From the NCBI GenBank assembly GCA_028751875.1, contig CM054140.1, forward strand, positions 20,796,993 through 20,860,992: 64,000 nucleotides of DNA, written 5' to 3'. The translations under genes and the position numbers were made by a program. The stretch is from Rapana venosa (lineage: Eukaryota > Mollusca > Gastropoda > Neogastropoda > Muricidae). Of this stretch, positions 9,556 to 23,093 are shown piece after piece (within the stretch, counting starts at the first letter, position 1; each line of letters opens with the position of its first letter). The notes beneath the pieces were generated by a model, which saw nothing but the letters and a program-made list of their open reading frames with translations, made no database searches and was not told the DNA's origin.

Positions 9556-10551
9556 CTTTGACAAATCAATGATTCACTGCCTTTTCATGTTATTTTATCA
9601 ATACCTGAGAATTTCAGTTTGTCCACAACAACAATAACAAAACAGATCAAACTCAAAGTATTGAGTGTGTAGTTATGGATTTGCTGTGATTCCAAGGTGT
9701 AATAAAAGTGAGACAGAGTGCATACTCTGGGTAATCCCTTGAGAGCTTAAGCAGGGGATGCTTGACACCAAAGTCATGCATGTAAGTGTAAAATAGAAAG
9801 CACTCTTAAAATAGTAAAAGAAATATTTATGATTTCCATGCTCTTTGAATTGTTTTTGACATACATGAAGGAAGGTGGCAGGATGGTTAAGACGTTTGCC
9901 TGCCAACAAGTTAACCGTGAGGTTCTGGTTCGATTCCCAGCCTCGCCCTTTCTTCCCAGTTTGACAAAAAAATCAAACTGAATGTCAAAGTCCTTCGGAT
10001 GAGACTATAAACTGAGGCCCCGTGTGCAAACGCACGCAGAACATCTTGCGCACACGTTAAATCCTGTTTCGCTTTTCAAAAGAGTAGGCCATTGTGTGCC
10101 GGTGGGAACAGATGACAAAATTTGCAAAACCGCATACACACAGGGACTGGATGTGTAAAAAAAAAAAAAGGCTTCTGAGCGCTTTGATTTGTTGCTTTAC
10201 AAGATTCAGCGCAATATAAATTCCATACATTATTATTATTATTACATGTGAGTGTGTGTACTCTTATCAAGTTGAAAGGGTTCTCTTTGCTTGCTATGTT
10301 GCCTTATTTTGCTTTCTTCTGGAGCTTTATCTGAAGTTTCATTACCAGATAAATCTAATCATGCAGAAAGTCTGCTGAAAATGCCTTACAAGAGGACTTC
10401 AACTCTCCACTCCCTCCCCACCCCCACCCCCCACCCCTGCCCCCTGTGTCACTATTGCACTGTCCACCTTGTCTAAAAACAATTTACATAATGATATACA
10501 ACATGAATACACATACACACATTCATGCTTGCACACACTCACACTCACACA

Positions 10552-10597
<46 letters not shown>

Positions 10598-13500
10598 CAC
10601 ACCAACAAACCAATCACTCTCCGTCTCCCTCCCTCCCTCTCACTCCCTCCCTCTCCCTCTCTCCTCGATATAAAAGAATTTTTTTAAAAAGTCTCTCTCT
10701 CTCTCCCTTTCTCACACACGCACGCACACCACACACACACACACACACACACATTCTGGAACAAAAAAATCAGGAACAAACGGATCAAGTCAGGATTTTT
10801 CACCTTCTGGGCAGGTGCATTACCTTTACACTACCAATCCACTAGGGCTAACTGACAACAAGTTTGGCTTGGTTCAGTGTCTTTGTTTCATTTCCCCCCT
10901 TTTTTTCTCTCCATGTAATGAATGAGTTTGATGTTTTATACCATTTGTAATCTTATCAATATTTTTTTTCATTTTTACCTGGTAAAAACCTATCATATAT
11001 CTACAGACAAATAACTTTGTTCTCCTATATTTCTTTCCTTGTCAAAGGGAAAACCATGGCACAGTCGACCAACACCATTGGGTCACCAATGGTCATCCTC
11101 ATCTTCATCACAAGTTTTGCGGAAAGTTCCAACAGCAGGGGAGACGAGCCATGACACTGACAATGAGAGTCTGTGCAGTGAAGACATTCAGATCCAGCGA
11201 GGCGTGTCCCGAACAGCTAGTCAGGGATCTGCTCAACGTGAAGTGAGGTTTTTGAAAGTTATTGAAATTATCAGTATCGTTGCACAGGGGATCAGGCATC
11301 CAGTAAAGTAGCTTTTAAATTTTTTTTACATCATCTCAAATGTGGGCATTGTCACACACACACACACATGCATGCACACACGCATGCACACGCACATACA
11401 CATATACACACACATGCACGCACAACACACATACACACAAAACAACAACACACACCACACACACACACACACACACACTTTATTCTGGCAGGTATGCACA
11501 GCCACTCCAGAATATTCTGTCACATCTTTCCTTTGTCAGTGCAACTTTATCTCTGGCTAGTACTTCAAAATTTATTCAGTCTCCTATAACTCTTTGAGAA
11601 GTTGGGGCACTGCACAGAATTTTCAGACCATGTGTTGAGGTCATGTTGAATATGGTACCTCTTGTATCCGATTGAGATGCTGGGGGCTTGTCAGTATGGA
11701 TAGTACCCCCACCTTCTGGAAATTCTGTGCTAGGAATTACCTCTTTTCTATCCCTCTCTTTGTTTCTGCCTTGTTCCTTTTCTTCCTTCCCTTTTTTTTT
11801 GTCTGTTTTCTGCCTTCCTGGTCCATTTTTCTGCCTTTTTTTCAGAAAGCCATAAAAGAAAACAGTTCTCACCCAGGCCGAAGTCAGATGGCCCTGACAA
11901 TGCATTTTGCTTATATGACAGGCAACAGTAGTTGCTGTCTGAGCATTTGACAGAGAAGAATCCATCCCTGCCCTGGTTATGGGTGCATACACACATGCAC
12001 ACGTGGGTTCATACTGGGTGTGTTTTTTGGTCACTCATGCCACTGTCTAAACTAACATACTCTGTACAAAAGGTTCATGGGGGTTGATGTCGTGCGCGAG
12101 ATATTAAATTTTGTGAGCAATCGCACAAAGTACCTAAATTTACAGTCTTATCTAAAGGACTTACATTGTAGCAAAGTCAGAACCACTAGAGAAAAAACCC
12201 TTGAGCAGATGCTTCAGCAGAGACTCTAACCCAAGCCCTTACTAAAAGTCAGATCATGAGTTTGACGTTGTATTCACAAGGCTATTTCTCTCTCACCTGT
12301 CTCACCTGTCAGCATCACTGAGTTTGGCATTAGCCACCACACCCATTGACACGGACATGATCCTCCCTCATTTACTCTGGTCTTTGCTGGCTATCCCACC
12401 CCTGAGTAAATCTTACTTTTTGATTACAATTTTTTATTTTTTAAACCTCAAACTACATCGCCCCCCAAAATCTCTGTTACAAAACTATCACATTCAAATA
12501 ATGTTATGACTGTTTGAATAAATCATCCTTTCAAGTGTTTTTTTTAAATTTAAAAAATCAAATTATGCAGCCCCCAAAATCTCTGTTACAAAATACCACA
12601 ATCAAACAACATTATGAGTGTTTATTGAATGTCAGGTTTTCTTTTAACAAAATGTTTCTTAGGAAAAGGAAGAGTATGCAGAACCTACGAGTATACTCTC
12701 ATAAAACTTTTCATTCGAAATATAATAGGATTGTATGGGAAAGGATGCATGAACATAGGAAAGGCATCAGAATGCCCCCATTGTCATCAAGGGCACTACT
12801 TGTGGCTGAACAGGAAAGCTGAAGAGGGAAAATGGTTTCCTGTCAGAGTCAGGGTCAGTGGTTCAAGATGAGTCGGATGTGAGCTTTTCTGTAGGTTGAT
12901 GTCCACAGGATTAGAGTAGTGACACTGATTTTTGTGCTCTGTCCTGCCTGTAGAAATTGATTGCATTTATTCTGGAAGGGTTTGGTGCTTTAAAAAGTAG
13001 TAAATGTCTGATGTGTGTGTGTATGTGTGTGAGTGTGTGTGTGTGCCTGCACATGTGAATGTGTATGTATAGATCTGTATGTGTGGGCAATAATCCCAAC
13101 TGTGACAACACGATATGTTTCCCCAGGTATTGCTGAGTATTGTCTGGCAAGGGAACCAGCTGGGAGCAGCTTATTATGATCTGGACTGCCCTCAAATCTC
13201 CTTCATGGCTGACCAGCCTGAAGTGGATGACTTTGTATTGCTGCAGCAGAGTAAGTGGTTGTCTTGTGTTGTTTACTGCACCATCTAAAACTGATCCACA
13301 CTACGACCAATATGCTTGCTTCTTTGGCTCTGTTTTTAAGATGTCCAAAGTGTCTTGAATTAAGACATGCTTTTTGTGATCAGTCGAAACTCTTTTCAGT
13401 ATGCAGTGTGAAGCCATTTCAATAGAGTGAGGGGCAAGATAGCTTAGTGGTTAGAGCATTGAACTTGCGATCTGATGATGTACATTTGAGCCACTTCTGA

Positions 13501-16022
13501 GATGCCTGTTTCGAGGGATTTCCCCTCAGGAATTAACATCAGTACTAGCTCCACTCTCCCAAAAATCCTTTGGATGAGACTGTAAACCGAGGTCCTGTGT
13601 ACAGTTGCATACAGAACATCTTGTGCACACAATTTATTTATCTAATTTTTATTTATTTATTCTTTTATATTTGAGGATAATGGAATAAGCACTCATATGC
13701 TTTTTTACATCCAGTCCCGGTGTGTATGTGGTTTTGTAAATTTTGTCATCTGTTTCCACCGGCACACAATGGCCTTCTCTTCCGAAAAGCGGAACAGGAT
13801 TTAACATGTACACAAGATGTTCTGCATGCGTTCGAACACGGGGCCTCGGTTTATAGTCTCATCTGAAGGACTTTGACATTCAGTTCAATTTTTTTGGTCA
13901 AACTGGGAAGAAAGGGAGAGTCTGGGAATCGAACCCACGACCTCACGGTTTACTTGTTGGCAGGCGAACGTCTTAACCATCCTGCCACCTGCCACACAAT
14001 GAAACCTTTGTTACCTTTGAGAAGAGTAGGTTGTTGTGTGCCAGTAGGAATGGATGACAAAATTGTTAAAACCACATGCACACTGGTGTTGTGCTTAGAC
14101 ATCCTCCCTGAAGTCAGAATGCTGGTACTTTAATGGTGGGTCAACTGTCCGAGACACAAGCTTTGACCATGGGTGAACCTCAGAGCTCCTGCTGAGGAAC
14201 AACATGTGTCTTATAGCACTTGGTTTTGTGTTCTTTCTTTTGTTCAATACATTCATTCTTTTTCACAGCCATATTACTTTTTTATATGATTATTATGACA
14301 TAAAAAGTCATATGCAATTTTCTCCCACTTTATTTTACTGGCTTATTTTGTGTGTTTAAAAACAAAATCAGGTATTTTATACATCATACCAAACCGTCAG
14401 TGAAGCAATGTATTCAGGTTTATGTTTAGAGATGAATTGACGTCTGATTGCCCTCAAGTAAATACTGTATTTTTTAGAGTCCTGTTCCATGGACATGGCA
14501 AACAATGTAGCAGGGATAGCAAAAAGGTGGGCTGATTACAATTTCAGGGTCAGTGTAATGCATTTTAGTGTACAGTTTACAGCTTACATCAGCAAAATGC
14601 ATACCAGATGAAATGTTATCATTCTAAACTCTTGTCTGCAAAATTTTGAATCAAATTTGAGATTGCATTACTACTGTCTAATATTTTATGTTTTTCCTTG
14701 CAGTTTTGAGGCAAGTGGAACCATCAGCAATCATCTTGAGCTCAAAGCAGGATGAGCGTCTGCTGAAAGTCTTGAAACAATCCAGTGAGTGGTTGAATCT
14801 GTCTCCACATTTTGTCTGTTGCACATGACAGGCGAGGAGTATTAGTATACTGATAGAATCGTTAAGACCAATTTACAATAGAAAAAAGTATGTTCTTTCG
14901 AGCCAGAAGGCCCATAGAGCCGGAGCTTATCCCGGTTTTTGTAGCGTTAAGCGAACTAATGGTTTTTCACCACCCCTGTGACAGGACGCTAGTCTGTCGC
15001 CAGATACTTCCCCAGCAGAGCTGGTACCCACTTGTACACCTGGGTGGAGTGAGGAAAATAGGAGTAAAGTGTCTTTCCCAAGGACACAACACCGAGCCGA
15101 GCGGGGATCGAACCCGCGACCTCTGGATATAGAAATTCAATCAAAATTATAACAGGCTCATTGATGTGATTTCATATGAGATTCCCCTGTTAGGATGCCG
15201 GAGGCCTGTCAGAATAAATAGCCTCTCCATCTCCTGGAAATTTTGTGCTAGGAATTCCCTCTTTTCTATCTTTCTCTTTGTTTCTGCCTCGTTCTTTTTC
15301 TTCCTGTCACCTCCTTCTTGTGTATTTTCTGCCTTCTTGGTCCAATCTCCTACCTTTTATCCAGAGAGACTTAAAAGATAACTCTTTCTTGTGCCAAAGT
15401 TGGATGTCTTGGGCCTGACTTGTCAGGCGCTTAATGGCAGCACAACACCTTTTTGCTCATATGACAGACAACAGTTGCTGTCTGAGCATTCAAAGAGGAA
15501 TAAAAAATGTTTAATGAGATTGTTCTTACTTTTCTTTTTTAATAGTTGTTGAACTACAAAGTATTATATTCATTTTTCAGATCATCCAACGTTCTAGCTA
15601 CTGCTACTTCATTGTGTGACTAAACCTGTTTTTGGCAATGGCTAGTACCAAGCTTTGGGGTTTTTTTTCACAGTTCATATTGGGTGTTCATTTCATACAA
15701 GTCATAGGAATGGCAATCAATTTGTTATAGTGGATATATATCACTTAAAAATTCTGATTACAAATGGAGCAACATTTTTTTTTACACAAGGCTAATAATT
15801 CTTTGGAACAGGACTCAAGTAAATTTTTTTTTTAAACAACCAACTCTGCCTATACAGTTAGATGACAAACAAATTATCAGCAAGAAAATATGACAATAAC
15901 AAATTTTTTGACATTTTATATAAACAGTAGATATGAAATAGGAATTGCTACTATATTTTTTAAAGATTAAATAAATCACTCCTTTTATTGCTATAGATCA
16001 TACATGCTCAATCAGAAGCACT

Positions 16023-16062
<40 letters not shown>

Positions 16063-16087
16063 ACAGATGAAGGAATGCTTTTTACCT

Positions 16088-16118
<31 letters not shown>

Positions 16119-19100
16119 GCACGCACGCACGCACGCACGCACGCATGCACGCACGCACACATGCACACACGCACGCACACACGCACGCACACACACACAC
16201 ACACACACACCATTGTGATCCTAAACTCCAGTAAGAGAAATCTGGTTCTATAGCAGGTGACACAGAAAGCGTCAGTTCAAACAGTGAACAAGAGGGTGAA
16301 CACAAACTGATGTTTCTGCCAAGCAGTGATTTCGGTCAGTGGCTGGACTGTGTGTGTGTGTGTGTGTGTGTGTGTTAATGTGCATGTATGTGTGCTTGCA
16401 TACGTGAATGATTAAATGAGTGTGTGTGTGTGTGTGCTCGCATACAAAAGTGTGTGTGTGGGTGTGCCCGCATTTGTGGGTTGTGTGTGTGTGTGTGTGT
16501 TTTATTTATTTTTATTTATTTATTTATTTATTCTTTTATATCAAGGATAATGGAATAAGCACTCATGTGCTTTTTTACATCCAGTCTCCATGTGTATATG
16601 GTTTTGTAAATTGTGTGTGTGTGTGTGTTCATTACATGTGTACACCGTAGAGAGAGGTTGTATGGAGAAAGCAAATAATATATGTTTGTCTTATAATGAC
16701 TTAAATGACTATTTTGTATAATTTGTGTGTGTCTACATTTCTGTTGTATGCAAAATGAAAATCAGAATTCTTCAAATTGCAATTTCAGTATTTACCTTTG
16801 TTGTCTTCTCCATTTTTTGTGATTTCGGGGTCACAAAATTAATGCAGGTGATCTCATTAAACCTTTGAAAACTGCAGGTCTGGAGTCCAGCAAGAGACGG
16901 ATCTTGTCCCTGTCTTTGCCTGCCTTGCCCAACCACAGCACAGAAACAGAGCGTGTCCTCTACTTTTCCTCTCTTCTTCCTTTCCACAGCATCTGTGTGG
17001 TAAGTAGTTGGTGTTTCAGAAAATAGCACATCTCTGTGTGGTTGTTGTTGTTGTTGTTGTGCGTTCCCCAGCTTTACACCCTGGGGGTCACCCAGAACAT
17101 GCACTCTGACTCACTCATCCCACCTGGGAATCACCGTGAGATAGGAAGTACACCGGGTGAGAAGTTTGCGTGTACGACTATTTTCAAGTACCTCGCCACA
17201 TAGTCAGCCATACTCCGACTTCAGAGGATTTTTTCTCCTATAAAGGAGAGTGCAGGTTGTTATGTTAAGAGCTTGTCATGGCTGAAGGCAATCTCAACAC
17301 AACATTTTAAACATAACAACATTTTAATGTACGCCTTGGCAATTAGCTGACATCAATAACCTGACACAGCTTTTGGCCTGGGCCAAATCTCTGTGTGGTA
17401 AGTAGTTAGTGTTTCAGAAAATAGCACATCTCTGTGTGGTAAGTAGTTGATGTTTCAGAAAATAGCGCATCTCTGTGTGGTAAGTAGTTAGTGTTTCAGA
17501 AAATAGCGCATCTATGTGTGGTAAGTAGTTAGTGTTTCAGAAAATAGCACATCTCTGTGTGGTAAGTAGTTGGTGTTTCAGAAAATAGCGCATCTATGTG
17601 TGGTAAGTAGTTAGTGTTTCAGAAAACAGCACATCTATGTGTGGTAAGTAGCTAGTATTTCAGAAAAGAGCGCATCTATGTGTGGTAAGTAGTTAGTGTT
17701 TCAGAAAAAAGCACATCTATGTGTGGTAAGTAGTTGGTATTTCAGAAAATAGCGCATCTATGTGTGGTAAGTAGTTAGTGTTTCAGAAAATAGCACATCT
17801 GTGTGTGGTAAGTAGTAGGTGTTTCAGAAAGTAGCACATCTGTGTGTGGTAAGTAGTTAGTGTTTCAGAAAGTAGCACATCTGTGTGTGGTAAGTAGTTA
17901 GTGTTTCAGAAAATAGCACATCTGTGTGTGGTAAGTAGTTAGTGTTTCAGAAAGTAGCACATCTGTGTGTGGTAAGTAGTTAGTGTTTCAGAAAGTAGCA
18001 CATCTGTGTGTGGTAAGAAGATAATATCTCAGAGACTAGAACACCTTCTGCGAAATCACTTTTTATCATTCTAATCACCTCATAAAATAGAAGAGTGAAA
18101 AAAAAATCATTTCTTTATGTTTTGATACTGACACAGAAAATTATTAACTTCATATTTTAATTCTTATACATCAGTAGTGTACTGGTTAAAACAGAGCCCT
18201 GAGAACCAGAAGTTGGAGTGTTAAAATTAAGCCTTGAAAGGGATCAATTGTTAAGTTTCATGTATAGAGATTAAATGATGGAATAGTTCAGTAGCATTGA
18301 GCCTGGTTTCTCTATATAACTTATAAGATATTGATTTTGGGGGGTATATACTTGAACAGTATTGGTCCATTTCAGGTCAAAAGAATTGTCGCAATAAAAA
18401 GAAAACAACCAAGTATTGTCATTTTTATTTTACAGAAATTAAAGCACTTACAGTCACAACAGTTTTTGTCAGTTCACATACACACAGGATGATTCCAGTT
18501 TGCTAGTTTCTTTGGCTGTGGGTGTTGCAGACAAAAGCCATAGGAGGACTGCTGAAGTACCTGGACCAGGCAAGAGTTGGGGTGGAGCTGGAGGACTCGT
18601 CTGTCAGGGTGCCTGTCCTGGGCTTCAAGGCGTTCACCGTGTAGGTAGTCACTGGGGAAGTGGGGATGTTAATGCCGCTTTATCAGGCATTTTATTTTTT
18701 TAGCATGTTAAGGGAATTTTTATTGTTAAATATTTGACATTACTATCAGTTGAGGTTTCTTGATTATAATCTTTATGTCTCTCTGAGTTTAGACAGGAAA
18801 CTCTGCCATTAGCTAAGAAAAGTATGGTAAAATGCTGAAATGTCATGGATGGTTGTAAAGAAGACATCAATGAAAATAGAGCATGATTATGTCATCTTGG
18901 GCAAAAACCTGCCAGCACTGCTAGTCATATTTTTATAATTCTTGTGAATCCTTGTTATGATTATTTGTATTTTTTATATCAGGTATCAAGAGGTTTTTTT
19001 TCCAAATTCTTTTAAAATCAAATATTCAGGATGTGATGAGTAAAACTTTTAGATTTTGCTTCAAAAACAGCCACCATCTGACAGATATAATGGTCAGTGT

Positions 19101-22100
19101 ATTCTGCCAATGATCAGTATTTTCCCCTCAATCAACAATTAGAATAACAAGCCTAATTGAGTTTGATAGAGGTGGGAGGATTCAGAGCTTTTATGTGGTG
19201 TGATAACCATGGAAAGGTGTTACTTGTTGAGAAATTCTTCTATGTGACACATGTAAGGATGGGTCATGGTTTTGTTGTTGTTAACACTACACTTCTTTTG
19301 AAGTAGATATTGTCTGTGATGAAAAAAGCCCATCTTCTCTACTGTGTATTTTCTCAGTATTTTTTATATTTGCAGGGCAGACCAGATCATCATTGACAAC
19401 ACAACATACAGGTACAGTATCGAGTCTTAGATATAAACAAACATTTATCAGGTTACGTTGATTAACAAGTTAAACAAAGCACAACAAAAAACAACATACA
19501 CACACACAAAATCAAAACAACGAAAGAAACCCATCAAAACAACCTATTGCTTTATTGTAAATTTGGAATATATTTTTCTTTTTTTTGTTGATGATCTTAA
19601 ACAAAATTGTATGTGGTAGCTAGTATTGCATAAAACTACATCATTTTCCAGATTTTTCTTTTTTGTTAATGATCTTTAAAAAAATTGTATGTGATAGCTA
19701 ATATTGCATAAAACTACATCATTTTCCAGGTCACAATGGTTTAGTATTTTGATCATGCTGATTTTAGGATGATATGTTCCCACTGTAGGGGAGGTAATCC
19801 CCTAGCAGGACAGTTGCTTTTGGCATGCTTTCTCTGTGGCTGATCCAGCAGTCTGCAAGTCTGACAAGCCTGTCAGAGGATGCACAGGATGAGGATGCAA
19901 CAGTGCCACTTCCGTTATGTTTGTCAATAACCTTTGCCTCATCTTCTGTGTTGTTCCAGTCCTGCTGTTTCCATGCTACTCATTTTGATATTTCTCCAGC
20001 CAAGCCATACCCAGATTTTTCATGCTGCATCTTCAAGATCAGAAATCCACAGGGAGTGTATCAATGTCAGGCCCCCACCAGGCCACCAGCCAGGGGGTCC
20101 TGCACTGCTGCTGGGTCACTTTGGTGGTGTTCACTATTGCCTGTTTAGAAATAACATACTGGTGACCATATTAGCTTTGTGTGTGTGTTGTTGTTCAGTG
20201 CTTTGCAGATCTTTCACAAAGAGGCTCACCCATCTGTGTACAAGTTTGGTACATCCAGCAGTTCCAAAGAAGGCCTCAGTCTGTTCGGTGAGTTGAAGCA
20301 CCTTCTGGAGAACAAGAAATTAGAGTGTGGGAATACTTCTCTTTCCTTTTCTCCCTTTTTATGTGTGTGGTTGTTTTTTGTTTCTTCTTTTGTTTTGTCC
20401 TCTGCTTCTTTCAGTCTTCTTCTTTGGGTTCACAAGGGGTAAAAGTGTGTTCCTTTTCCTATGATTGAGATAATCACATGTTGACTTCAGGGATGATTTC
20501 TAAACATGATGCCAGCCTGCGTCCATTTTTGTATGGTGGTTTTTTGTGTCTGTTTTTGTTTTATCATCTATTCTGATTGGCATGTAAAGTCTCAACCAAA
20601 GGACTCAAAGGGGACTATAGTACTCAGAAGCATTGTTGACTCCAAAGTGAACACTTGTCACTTCCAACTTGGCAGCTGCAAGTGAGGATTGAACCTGGGG
20701 ATCTTGGATCAAGCATAAAAAATCCTGTAAAAAATGAGAATCTTTTCTATTCTCTTTACTGCATTCCCATACTGGGTGGGGTGCTACTTGGTCTTCTCCT
20801 GCACTGGTAACTGTTGTGGGAGGTCTGCCTGGTGGCCTCAGCCAACACATTCCAGCTGCAGAGCAGCTCATTTTTTGGTACAGGATGCATGCTGAACAAT
20901 TTTGTTTGTGCTTCCACAATCTACCAAATGCTGACATGAATTAGGGAATCTTTAATGTGCATGCTTGATCTTCTGCATGGGCATACATACAAAAGGCATT
21001 AAGGCACTGGTAGGTCTGCACTTCAGGTTTACCTGGGAGACTGTAAAACCCCCACCAATACTTATTTCACCAGCAGCCACACTGAGATTGAAACCCACAA
21101 CTTCATGGACACATGGGATGGAAACCAGATGGCTGTAGCATCCATCAGAATGAGAGCAAACATCCCTGTACCTCTTAGGGTCTCTACTAAGTAGAGCATT
21201 CCCACCTGGTAGGACTCTAGGTGTGTGCCACCTCCTCCATCCTATTCCCTTCCAAAATAAAGCTTGATTAATCTGGTTCTGATAATTATAGCTTGTTTTA
21301 AAAAAAATATGACTCAGTAAAGACTGCTAGCTCTAACTTTTATGGCTTTTGGCTATGTCCCATTCTACAGTTTATTTCTTTCTGTTTCCTGTGTGCAGGA
21401 ATACTGAACAGGTGTAAATCACAAACTGGCAGCAGAAAGTTGAGGTATGGTTGCATACATGTGTGTGTGTGTGTGTGTGTGTCTGTGTGTGTGTGTGTGT
21501 GAGTGTGTGTGTGTGGGTGGGTGGGTGTGTATGTGTCTGTGAAAAGCAATTAAAAAGTTATTTTCTTTATCAAACTAAAAAAAAGCAAAATATGTTACCA
21601 TCTTTTACATTTGCCATCAGACGGTATTTTCATTTTGCATAACATTGGTTTAGAAAATCAAAACTACATTATCATACAGAAATGGTAAGTTTTTCTATTT
21701 ACCTAACTCTTAATTCATGCTGGAACATATGACCCTCATGCTGACTTCTTTCACTTTCTAGCACAGAGCACAATGAATTTAATCCATATTCTGGTGAGCA
21801 GAAACGGTCACAAAAATCTCACCATTGGTAAACTTCGGAGCTCTAGCCAAGAAACACATGGAACAAAAATCCATATTCATAATAAAATAATTTATAAAAA
21901 ATATAGGTGTGGGTTATTTCTGTGCCAGGTTGTGGTTCCTGAGGCCCCTGAAAGACCTGAAGACACTGCGTCAACGTCTGGACACCATCGCCTTCCTCGT
22001 CCAGCCCCGCAATGCTGAAGTGCTGTCCTCACTGCAGTCCTGCCTCAAACACATCAAGAATGTGGCGGTGGGTATTGTACCTTTGCCTGACCTGACCTTT

Positions 22101-23026
22101 TTAAAACATTTTTTTAGGTTTTCTTGGTGCCTGGCCTAACCTGACTTCATCCTCTGTATTTCTGTTCATGTATATTCTGTCTATCATTTCAAGGATAAAA
22201 GAATAAGCACTCGCATGCTTTAAAAAAAAATGTTTATATCTAGTTCCTGTGTGGCATGCAGTTTTGTAAATTTGTCATCAGTTCTCTCCAACACACAATG
22301 GCCTACTCTTCTGAAAGGTGGAACAGGTCTTAACATGTGCACAAAATGTGTTGGAATCAAGGGCCTTCTGACTACATTTTCCAAGCATTATGGGAAAAAA
22401 GTGCTAGTCGTGGGGGACATTTCTTTTTTTAAAATCAAGAACTGAATTTGAATTGGTACACTGATGCAGCCAGCTTTGACAGTGGAAAGGAGAGAATTAT
22501 AGGGGTTAAGGGAGGGTGTGCGAGGTTAGTGCCCTTGTAGTGTTGTAGTTTGCCTGCTGCTCGTGTGGTGTATTGGCAGATTTGTGTGTGGGTGATCTCC
22601 TTATCCACAGGTTGCAGTCAGAGATCTTTCAGAGGAAGAAAGAGCACCTATACTGCTTTGTATGAAGAATGTCCACATCCATGTATCTAGGGGTATAGAA
22701 AGTGTGTGTATATGTGTGTGTACATGTGTGTGTGTGTGCGTGCGTGCGTACCTGAAATTAAAAAACCCAACAAACCCTGCACTATGTATCAAAGGTGAAA
22801 TTTTGTGTCCACAGCGGATTCTGGCCCGCATGATTGAAGCACAGGCAATGCCCACAGACTGGATGGCACTCTACAAGGTGAGACAGGAAACTTCACCTAC
22901 TTCAGTGTGCTTGGTTAAATGAGGGATACCCCCAAAGTTGGAATGTGGCTACCTTAATGGTGGGTTAAAGTGGTTGCATACACAAAGTCATGCCATTGGT
23001 GAACCTTGGAGCTCTAGCCAAGGGAC

Positions 23027-23093
<67 letters not shown>

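Noticed and set aside
11039..11311. MSH5 exon 2 as a separate 90-codon gene starting at 11039
   Set aside because: That codon is TTG. The segment fits as an internal exon ending at a GTGAGG donor in phase with exon 3.
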